Positions 22,817 to 33,539 of a stretch of DNA of 64,000 bases are shown in pieces. The DNA lies in NCBI GenBank assembly GCA_941918925.1, contig OW799236.1:17459474-17523473 (forward strand), given 5' to 3'. Position 1 is the first letter of the stretch, and the number at the start of each line of letters is the position of its first letter. The notes under the pieces were generated by a model. That model saw nothing but the letters and a program-made list of their open reading frames with translations. It ran no database searches and was not told where the DNA came from. Source of the DNA: Phyto melanocephala. Lineage: Eukaryota > Arthropoda > Insecta > Diptera > Rhinophoridae. Position numbers and translations under genes: made by a program.

Positions 22817-25800
22817 AAAATATCAATTTTCAATCATTTTTTAAAAACTTCACAAAATCAATTCAGGAATTCCACATCCATAGTGTGCTAGCAATGGCCT
22901 CTGGCTATACTTTCCATATAGTGGTATTGCGTGCCGTCTCCATATTTGCCCACAATGACCAAAATCCCTCACAGAAATTTCAAATGAAAAAATATCAATT
23001 TTCAATAATTTTTTAAAAACTTCACAAAATCAATTCAGGAATTCCACTTCCACAATGTGGTAGCAATGGCCCCTGGCTATACTTTCCATATAGTGGTGTT
23101 GCGTGCCGTCTCCATATTTGCCCACAATGACCAAAATCCCTCACAGAAATTTCATATGAGATATAAAATTTTCAAACATTTTTTTAAAACTTCACAAAAT
23201 CAATTCAGGAATTCCACTTCCATAATGTGGTAGCAATGGCCTCTGGCTATACTTTCCATATAGTGGTGTTGCGTGCCGTCTCCATATTTGCCCACAATGA
23301 CCAAAATCCCTCACAGAAATTTCATATGAAAAAATATCAATTTTCAATAATTTTTTAAAAACTTCACAAAATCAATTCAGGAATTCCACTTCCACAATGT
23401 GGTAGCAATGGCCCCTGGCTATACTTTCCATATAGTGGTATTGCGTGCCGTCTCCATATTTGCCCACAATGACCAAAATCCCTCACAGAAATTTCATATG
23501 AGAAATAAAATTTTCAAACATTTTTTTAAAACTTCACAAAATCAATTCAGGAATTTCACATCCATGGTGTGGTAGTAATGGACCTTGGCTATGCTTTCCA
23601 TATAGTGGTATTGCGTGCCGTCTCCATATTTGCCCACAATGACCAAAATCCCTCACAGAAATTTCATATGAAAAAATATCAATTTTCAATAATTTTTTAA
23701 AAACTTCACAAAATCAATTTAGGAATTCCACTTCCATAATGTGGTAGCAATGGCCTCTGGCTATACTTTCCATATAGTGGTATTGCGTGCCGTCTCCATA
23801 TTTGCCCACAATGACCAAAATCTCTCACAGAAATTTCATATGAAAAAATATCAATTTTCAATAATTTTTTAAAAACTTCACAAAATCAATTTAGGAATTC
23901 CACTTCCATAATGTGGTAGCAATGGCCTCTGGCTATACTTTCCATATAGTGGTATTGCGTGCCGTCTCCATATTTGCCCACAATGACCAAAATCCCTCAC
24001 AGAAATTTCATATGAAAAAATATTAATTTTCAATAATTTTTTAAAAACTTCACAAAATCAATTCAGGAATTCCACATCCATGGTGTGCTAGCAATGGCCC
24101 CTTGCTATACTTTCTATATAGTGGTGTTGCGTGTCGTCTCCATATTTGCCCACAATGACCAAAATCCCTCACAGAAATTTCATATGAAAAAATATCAATT
24201 TTCAATCATTTTTTAAAAACTTCACAAAATCAATTCAGGAATTCCACATCCATAGTGTGCTAGCAATGGCCTCTGGCTATACTTTCCATATAGTGGTATT
24301 GCGTGCCGTCTCCATATTTGCCCACAATGACCAAAATCCCTCACAGAAATTTCATATGAGAAATAAAATTTTCAAACATTTTTTTAAAACTTCACAAAAT
24401 CAATTCAGGAATTCCACTTCCATACTGTGGTAGTAATGGCCTCTGGCTATACTTTTCATATAGTGGTGTTGCGTGCCGTCTCCATATTTGCCCACAATGA
24501 CCAAAATCCCTCACAGAAATTTCAAATGAAAAAATATCAATTTTCAATAATTTTTTAAAAACTTCACAAAATCAATTCAGGAATTCCACTTCCATAATGT
24601 GGTAGCAATGGCCTCTGGCTATACTTTCCATATAGTGGTGTTGCGTGCCGTCTCCATATTTGCCCACAATGACCAAAATCCCTCACAGAAATTTCATATG
24701 AGAAATAAAATTTTCAAACATTTTTTTAAAACTTCACAAAATCAATTCAGGAATTCCACTTCCATACTGTGGTAGCAATGGCCTCTGGCTATACTTTCCA
24801 TATAGTGGTGTTGCGTGCCGTCTCCATATTTTCCCACAATGACCAAAATCCCTCACAGAAATTTCATATGAGAAATAAAATTTTCAAACATTTTTTTAAA
24901 ACTTCACAAAATCAATTCAGGAATTCCACTTCCATACTGTGGTAGTAATGGCCTCTGGCTATACTTTGCATATAGTGGTGTTGCGTGCCGTCTCCATATT
25001 TGCCCACAATGACCAAAATCCCTCACAGAAATTTCATATGAGAAATAAAATTTTCAAACATTTTTTTAAAACTTCACAAAATCAATTCAGGAATTTCACA
25101 TCCATGGTGTGGTAGTAATGGACCTTGGCTATGCTTTCCATATAGTGGTATTGCGTGCCGTCTCCATATTTGCCCACAATGACCAAAATCCCTCACAGAA
25201 ATTTCATATGAAAAAATATCAATTTTCAATAATTTTTTAAAAACTTCACAAAATCAATTTAGGAATTCCACTTCCATAATGTGGTAGCAATGGCCTCTGG
25301 CTATACTTTCCATATAGTGGTATTGCGTGCCGTCTCCATATTTGCCCACAATGACCAAAATCCCTCACAGAAATTTCATATGAAAAAATATTAATTTTCA
25401 ATAATTTTTTAAAAACTTCACAAAATCAATTCAGGAATTCCACATCCATGGTGTGCTAGCAATGGCCCCTTGCTATACTTTCTATATAGTGGTGTTGCGT
25501 GCCGTCTCCATATTTGCCCACAATGACCAAAATCCCTCACAGAAATTTCATATGAAAAAATATCAATTTTCAATAATTTTTTAAAAACTTCACAAAATCA
25601 ATTCAGGAATTCCTATTCCATAGTGTGGTAGTAATGGCCTCTGGCTATACTTTTCATATAGTGGTATTGCGTGCCGTCTCCATATTTTCCCACAATGACC
25701 AAAATCCCTCACAGAAATTTCATATGAGAAATAAAATTTTCAAACATTTTTTTAAAACTTCACAAAATCAATTCAGGAATTCCACTTCCATACTGTGGTA

Positions 25801-28800
25801 GTAATGGCCTCTGGCTATACTTTTCATATAGTGGTGTTGCGTGCCGTCTCCATATTTGCCCACAATGACCAAAATCCCTCACAGAAATTTCATATGAGAA
25901 ATAAAATTTTCAAACATTTTTTTAAAACTTCACAAAATCAATTCAGGAATTTCACATCCATGGTGTGGTAGTAATGGACCTTGGCTATGCTTTCCATATA
26001 GTGGTATTGCGTGCCGTCTCCATATTTGCCCACAATGACCAAAATCCCTCACAGAAATTTCATATGAAAAAATATCAATTTTCAATAATTTTTTAAAAAC
26101 TTCACAAAATCAATTTAGGAATTCCACTTCCATAATGTGGTAGCAATGGCCTCTGGCTATACTTTCCATATAGTGGTATTGCGTGCCGTCTCCATATTTG
26201 CCCACAATGACCAAAATCCCTCACAGAAATTTCATATGAAAAAATATCAATTTTCAATAATTTTTTAAAAACTTCACAAAATCAATTTAGGAATTCCACT
26301 TCCATAATGTGGTAGCAATGGCCTCTGGCTATACTTTCCATATAGTGGTATTGCGTGCCGTCTCCATATTTGCCCACAATGACCAAAATCCCTCACAGAA
26401 ATTTCATATGAAAAAATATTAATTTTCAATAATTTTTTAAAAACTTCACAAAATCAATTCAGGAATTCCACATCCATGGTGTGCTAGCAATGGCCCCTTG
26501 CTATACTTTCTATATAGTGGTGTTGCGTGCCGTCTCCATATTTGCCCACAATGACCAAAATCCCTCACAGAAATTTCATATGAAAAAATATCAATTTTCA
26601 ATAATTTTTTAAAAACTTCACAAAATCAATTCAGGAATTCCACTTCCATAGTGTGGTAGTAATGGCCTCTGGCTATACTTTCCATATAGTGGTGTTGCGT
26701 GCCGTCTCCATATTTGCCCACAATGACCAAAATCCCTCACAGAAATTTCATATGAAAAAATATAGATTTTCAATAATTTTTTAAAAACTTCACAAAATCA
26801 ATTCAGGAATTCCACTTCAATAATGTGGTAGCAATGGCCTCTGGCTATACTTTCCATATAGTGGTGTTGCGTGCCGTCTCCATATTTGCCCACAATGACC
26901 AAAATCCCTCACAGAAATTTCATATGAAAAAATATCAATTTTCAATAATTTTTTAAAAACTTCACAAAATCAATTCAGGAATTCCACTTCCATAGTGTGG
27001 TAGCAATGGCCCCTGGCTATGCTTTCCATATAGTGGTATTGCGTGCCGTCTCCATATTTGCCCACAATGACCTAAATCCCTCACAGAAATTTCATATGAG
27101 AAATCAAATTTTCAATAATTTTTTAAAAACTTCACAAAATCAATTCAGGAATTCCACTTCCATAGTGTGGTAGTAATGGCCCCTGGCTATACCTTCTATA
27201 TAGTGGTATTGCGTGCCGTCTCCATATTTGCCCACAATGACCAAAATCCCTCACAGAAATTTCATATGAGAAATCAAATTTTCAATATTTTTTTAAAAAC
27301 TTCACAAAATCAATTCAGGAATTCCACATCCATAATGTGGTAGCAATGGCCTTTGGCTATACTTTCCATATAGTGGTATTGCGTGCCGTCTCCATATTTG
27401 CCCACAATGACCAAAATCCCTCACAGAAATTTCATATGAAAAAATATTAATTTTCAATAATTTTTTAAAAACTTCACAAAATCAATTCAGGAATTCCACA
27501 TCCATGGTGTGCTAGCAATGGCCCCTTGCTATACTTTCTATATAGTGGTGTTGCGTGCCGTCTCCATATTTGCCCACAATGACCAAAATCCCTCACAGAA
27601 ATTTCATATGAAAAAATATCAATTTTCAATAATTTTTTAAAAACTTCACAAAATCAATTCAGGAATTCCACTTCCATAGTGTGGTAGTAATGGCCCTTGG
27701 CTATGCTTTTCATATAGTGGTATTGCGTGCCGTCTCCATATTTTCCCACATTGACCAAAATCCCTCACAGAAATTTCATATGAAAAAATATCAATTTTCA
27801 ATAATTTTTTAAAAACTTCACAAAATCAATTCAGGAATTCCACTTCCATAGTGTGGTAGTAATGGCCCTTGGCTATGCTTTTCATATAGTGGTATTGCGT
27901 GCCGTCTCCATATTTTCCCACATTGACCAAAATCCCTCACAGAAATTTCATATGAAAAAATATCAATTTTCAATAATTTTTTAAAAACTTCACAAAATCA
28001 ATTCAGGAATTCCACTTCCATAGTGTGGTAGCAATGGCCCCTGGCTATGCTTTCCATATAGTGGTATTGCGTGCCGTCTCCATATTTGCCCACAATGACC
28101 TAAATCCCTCACAGAAATTTCATATGAGAAATCAAATTTTCAATAATTTTTTAAAAACTTCACAAAATCAATTCAGGAATTCCACTTCCATAGTGTGGTA
28201 GTAATGGCCCCTGGCTATACCTTCTATATAGTGGTATTGCGTGCCGTCTCCATATTTGCCCACAATGACCAAAATCCCTCACAGAAATTTCATATGAGAA
28301 ATCAAATTTTCAATATTTTTTTAAAAACTTCACAAAATCAATTCAGGAATTCCACATCCATAATGTGGTAGCAATGGCCTTTGGCTATACTTTCCATATA
28401 GTGGTATTGCGTGCCGTCTCCATATTTGCCCACAATGACCAAAATCCCTCACAGAAATTTCATATGAAAAAATATCAATTTTCAATAATTTTTTAAAAAC
28501 TTCACAAAATCAATTCAGGAATTCCACTTCCATAATGTGGTAGCAATGGCCTTTGGCTATACTTTCCATATAGTGGTATTGCGTGCCGTCTCCATATTTG
28601 CCCACAATGACCAAAATCCCTCACAGAAATTTCATATGAAAAAATATCAATTTTCAATAATTTTTTAAAAACTTCACAAAATCAATTCAGGAATTCCACT
28701 TCCATAATGTGGTAGCAATGGCCTTTGGCTATACTTTCCATATAGTGGTATTGCGTGCCGTCTCCATATTTGCCCACAATGACCAAAATCCCTCACAGAA

Positions 28801-31640
28801 ATTTCATATGAAAAAATATCAATTTTCAATAATTTTTTAAAAACTTCACAAAATCAATTCAGGAATTCCACATCCATAGTGTGGTAGTAATGGCCCTTGG
28901 CTATGCTTTCCATATAGTGGTATTGCGTGCCGTCTCCATATTTGCCCACAATGACCAAAATCCCTCACAGAAATTTCATATGAAAAAATATCAAGTTTCA
29001 ATAATTTTTTAAAAACTTCACAAAATCAATTCAGGAATTCCACTTCCACAATGTGGTAGCAATGGCCCCTGGCTATACTTTCCATATAGTGGTGTTGCGT
29101 GCCATCTCCATATTTGCCCACAATGACCAAAATCCCTCACAGAAAAAAGAAATTTTCAATAATTTTTTAAAAACTTCACAAAATCAATTCAGGAATTCCA
29201 CTTCCATAGTGTGGTAGTAATGGCCTCTGGCTATACTTTCCATATAGTGGTGTTGCGTGCCATCTCCATATTTGCCCACAATGACCAAAATCCCTCACAG
29301 AAAAAAGAAATTTTCAATAATTTTTTAAAAACTTCACAAAATCAATTCAGGAATTCCACTTCCATAGTGTGGTAGTAATGGCCCTTGGCTATGCTTTTCA
29401 TATAGTGGTATTGCGTGCCGTCTCCATATTTGCCCACAATGACCAAAATCCCTCACAGAAATTTCATATGAAAAAATATCAATTTTCAATAATTTTTTAA
29501 AAACTTCACAAAATCAATTCAGGAATTCCACTTCCATAGTGTGGTAGTAATAGCCTCTGGCTATACTTTCCATATAGTGGTGTTGCGTGCCATCTCCATA
29601 TTTGCCCACAATGACCAAAATCCCTCACAGAAAAAAGAAATTTTCAATAATTTTTTAAAAACTTCACAAAATCAATTCAGGAATTCCACTTCCATAGTGT
29701 GGTAGTAATGGCCCCTGGCTATACCTTCTATATAGTGGTATTGCGTGCCGTCTCCATATTTGCCCACAATGACCAAAATCCCTCACAGAAATTTCATATG
29801 AGAAATCAAATTTTCAATATTTTTTTAAAAACTTCACAAAATCAATTCAGGAATTCCACATCCATAATGTGGTAGCAATGGCCTTTGGCTATACTTTCCA
29901 TATAGTGGTATTGCGTGCCGTCTCCATATTTGCCCACAATGACCAAAATCCCTCACAGAAATTTCATATGAAAAAATATCAATTTTCAATAATTTTTTAA
30001 AAACTTCACAAAATCAATTCAGGAATTCCACTTCCATAGTGTGGTAGTAATGGCCCTTGGCTATGCTTTTCATATAGTGGTATTGCGTGCCGTCTCCATA
30101 TTTTCCCACATTGACCAAAATCCCTCACAGAAATTTCATATGAAAAAATATCAATTTTCAATAATTTTTTAAAAACTTCACAAAATCAATTCAGGAATTC
30201 CACTTCCATAGTGTGGTAGTAATGGCCCTTGGCTATGCTTTTCATATAGTGGTATTGCGTGCCGTCTCCATATTTGCCCACAATGACCAAAATCCCTCAC
30301 AGAAATTTCATATGAAAAAATATCAATTTTCAATAATTTTTTAAAAACTTCACAAAATCAATTCAGGAATTCCACATCCATAGTGTGGTAGTAATGGCCC
30401 TTGGCTATGCTTTCCATATAGTGGTATTGCGTGCCGTCTCCATATTTGCCCACAATGACCAAAATCCCTCACAGAAATTTCATATGAAAAAATATCAATT
30501 TTCAATAATTTTTTAAAAACTTCACAAAATCAATTCAGGAATTCCACTTCAATAATGTGGTAGCAATGGCCTCTGGCTATACTTTCCATATAGTGGTGTT
30601 GCGTGCCGTCTCCATATTTGCCCACAATGACCAAAATCCCTCACAGAAATTTCATATGAAAAAATATCAATTTTCAATAATTTTTTAAAAACTTCACAAA
30701 ATCAATTCAGGAATTCCACTTCCATAGTGTGGTAGTAATGGCCCTTGGCTATGCTTTTCATATAGTGGTATTGCGTGCCGTCTCCATATTTTCCCACATT
30801 GACCAAAATCCCTCACAGAAATTTCATATGAAAAAATATCAATTTTCAATAATTTTTTAAAAACTTCACAAAATCAATTCAGGAATTCCACTTCCATAGT
30901 GTGGTAGTAATAGCCTCTGGCTATGCTTTTCATATAGTGGTATTGCGTGCCGTCTCCATATTTTCCCACATTGACCAAAATCCCTCACAGAAATTTCATA
31001 TGAAAAAATATCAATTTTCAATAATTTTTTAAAAACTTCACAAAATCAATTCAGGAATTCCACTTCCATAGTGTGGTAGTAATGGCCCTTGGCTATGCTT
31101 TTCATATAGTGGTATTGCGTGCCGTCTCCATATTTTCCCACATTGACCAAAATCCCTCACAGAAATTTCATATGAAAAAATATCAATTTTCAATAATTTT
31201 TTAAAAACTTCACAAAATCAATTCAGGAATTCCACTTCCATAGTGTGGTAGTAATGGCCCTTGGCTATGCTTTTCATATAGTGGTATTGCGTGCCGTCTC
31301 CATATTTTCCCACATTGACCAAAATCCCTCACAGAAATTTCATATGAAAAAATATCAATTTTCAATAATTTTTTAAAAACTTCACAAAATCAATTCAGGA
31401 ATTCCACTTCCATAGTGTGGTAGTAATAGCCTCTGGCTATACTTTCCATATAGTGGTGTTGCGTGCCGTCTCCATATTTGCCCACAATGACCAAAATCCC
31501 TCACAGAAATTTCATATGAAAAAATATCAATTTTCAATAATTTTTTAAAAACTTCACAAAATCAATTCAGGAATTCCACTTCCATAAAGTGGTAGCAATA
31601 GCCTCTGGCTATTCTTTCCACATAGTGGTATTGTGTGCCA
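22817..31640 (-). repeat. Right satellite array in inverted orientation (about 50 monomers)
   Basis: From 22817 on, the same monomer reads on the opposite strand (AATCAATTCAGGAATTCC). The array is about 8.8 kb against about 5.1 kb on the left, so the arms are unequal. Several blocks recur at exactly 1028 bp (CATCCATGG variant at 25443, 26471, 27499; CCTAAAT at 27071 and 28099; ACCTTC at 27191 and 28219), suggesting a six-monomer unit. The outermost monomer near 31600 is again divergent and mirrors the one near 17760. Confidence 0.95.
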
Positions 31641-31948
31641 ACTTTTTATATTCGAAAAAACATAAATATTTTATTCAAAAATCACTCTTTATAAAGGTGT
31701 TATTATTTTCACCTAAAAAATGTTATATTAAATATTTTTAATCATTGCTTGCTTCAGAGGTGTGTTCTATAAATTCAGTTTTTTTTTTTTTTTTTTTTTG
31801 AATATTCCTATATAAAAATATCTTTAATTATAAAAAACAACTAAATTTAGAGTAATAACATTAGTTCTGTTAAGTAGTTAACATAGCTCTGTTAACTTAT
31901 TAGGTTTGTGTCTAGGGTTTCAAATTTCAAATTTATCTTCACACACAT
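31641..31948. repeat. Right unique outer end of the foldback element
   Basis: This is the inverted copy of 17435-17742, ending CTTCACACACAT immediately before the right 9-bp duplication. Confidence 0.85.
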
Positions 31949-31957
31949 TGAAAATTC
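31949..31957. other. Right 9-bp target-site duplication of the foldback element
   Basis: TGAAAATTC, identical to 17426-17434. Removing the element and one copy would join ...TAGTG to TGAAAATTC and then TACAACTG.... Confidence 0.85.
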
Positions 31958-33007
31958 TACAACTGCTGCTTTGAGGTTAATGTAACATTTTGCCGATAAG
32001 AGCTTATCAGTTAGAACAAAACCACTCTTTGGTGGGGTATTCAAAATTTAAATATTAAAATAATAAAATTGTAAACAAACTGAATATTTTTCCACAATTC
32101 GCTATAACAATTATTAATTAAGTTTAATTAAATTTCTATGATTTTTTTTAACAAAATATTTCACATAAAATTGCATTAAAAATTTTTTATCTTTATAACA
32201 AAAAAAAAAATAAATAAATAAATAAATAAAAAATAAAACAAGTAGAGAATTAATCGAAATTTTATGTTAAATTTATCAAAAAATTTATTGAAAACAATTT
32301 ATATGTATATTTTCTTTTTTCTAACAAACATATCATTAAATGCCGTATTTCTTTAAGTTAAAACTTTATTAATATTTATTTCAAATATTGGCCAAACTCT
32401 ATCTCCAAAAAATTTGTTAAATTCAAACAACAATGTTTATAATCGGTCAATAAAGTACATTTATCAGATAACGCCTCTTGAAATACAAAGTAACAACTTT
32501 TTGAAGAAGTAGGGTGATACCAAATTAAAATATCAATATCAGTTCTTACATATTTTCAAATTATGTATTTGGTTTTACATGTTTTTCTTATATTCTCTTA
32601 ATTATCAATTACTTGTGGATTATTGTTGATTTTCTCTTCTTAATGCCATTAAAAATGTCAAGTTATACTCTTAATTAAAATATATTAATTTTATTTAATT
32701 CTTTTGTCAATTAATATACAGTTTATACCCTCAATATACATATTGTTTATTATAATTTTTTTTATTTAAGACCTGTTGACGTTCCATAGTACATATTTAA
32801 TATATTTGATATTTGTAACACATTTTTTTAAAGAGATTTGCTTAAATAAATATTCAGGAGAATTTATTAAAATGCTATTTTAGAGTATATCACCAAATGT
32901 AGGAGATGCCAGATTAATGGTGTCCTAAGTGTCATATTGTCAAAGTTATAATTTCCAAAAATTTTTAAAATGATTCAAAAGTTTCGTATTGCTTATACTA
33001 CATTTAC
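31958..33007. other. Gene-free AT-rich stretch with an AAAT microsatellite
   Basis: The stretch is AT-rich. A run of AAAT/AATA units lies at about 32205-32240. No ORF with domain features or splice pattern was seen. Confidence 0.5.
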
Positions 33008-33408
33008 ACCTGAGCGAAATCTAGTAGATTTGATTTAAAATCTTTCTTAAAATCTATACCGTTTATACCACTGTTTTTTGACATTTAACAAGATTACGTT
33101 TTCAAAACAGTATATTTATTTACAAGGTGGTCTGAGAGGCTCTCTATGCTATAAATCTCCAAAATTGAAACTCCATATAAAAAAAATGTAAACAATAATG
33201 TACTTGTGCAATTGCAACCACCTTATATAATATGATTAATTAATTAATTTTTTATGCAGCGTAGTATATTTTATTACAATTAAATAAAAACCACAGTTGC
33301 ATCACGAAGTAGATTCTGCCAAAATCTAGTGGCGAAGTAGATTTCGTTTTGTATGGGAAATCTGGTAGAAATGAACAAGATTTCGCTCAAAATCCCTTAT
33401 GTGACTTT
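33008..33408. repeat. Possible MITE with GAGCGAAATCT ends
   Basis: TGAGCGAAATCTAGT near 33012 is inverted near 33380 (ACAAGATTTCGCTCA). Inside is a second inverted pair, AAGGTGGT near 33124 and ACCACCTT near 33216, which may mark a nested element about 100 bp long. No clear duplications were found. Confidence 0.4.
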
Positions 33409-33535
33409 TATTTTGTATGGGAAATTAATACTCGGTACTTGCGACAACCTCGAAACTTACACCGAGCCCGGTTTTTGTTACGTGCAAGAATCGAGTTTTT
33501 ACAGTATTACTTTGTTTTTATTTATTTTTTTTTGT

Positions 33536-33539
33536 TTAA
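33536..33539. other. Left TTAA target site of the piggyBac element
   Basis: TTAA precedes CTCATTACTTACCG; the mirror end at 36152 is CCCATTTCTTACCG read inward, followed by TTAA at 36153-36156. Confidence 0.7.

Larger units (their letters stand above)
17435..31948. mobile_element. Giant foldback element built from opposed satellite arrays
   Basis: The 14,514-bp unit has inverted ends (ATGTGTGTGAAG / CTTCACACACAT), about 308 bp of unique outer sequence repeated in inverted orientation at both ends, and two opposed tandem arrays of a 158-172-bp monomer meeting at about 22816. It is flanked by a perfect 9-bp duplication, which argues for transposition rather than an assembly fold. Drosophila FB elements share this plan (long inverted repeats made of tandem repeats, 9-bp duplication), and a 9-bp duplication is also typical of Mutator-like elements. 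No transposase is visible, so mobility would need proteins supplied elsewhere. The sequences are not recognised as a named family. Confidence 0.85.

Noticed and set aside
22801..23016. 71-codon frame across the centre of the foldback element
   Set aside because: It is a translation of the satellite monomer across the inversion junction; the same sequence in other monomers is closed by stops and no domain is visible.
17435..31948. CRISPR array or centromeric satellite as an explanation for the regular repeats
   Set aside because: There are no unique spacers, the repeats are 158-172 bp and fully tandem, and the genome is eukaryotic. A plain centromeric satellite would not explain inverted arms, unique inverted ends and a 9-bp duplication.
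17435..31948. Assembly artefact (read folded back on itself)
   Set aside because: The arms are of unequal length with different higher-order structure, and the direct 9-bp duplication outside inverted ends would not arise from a fold-back error. Long-read confirmation was not possible here.
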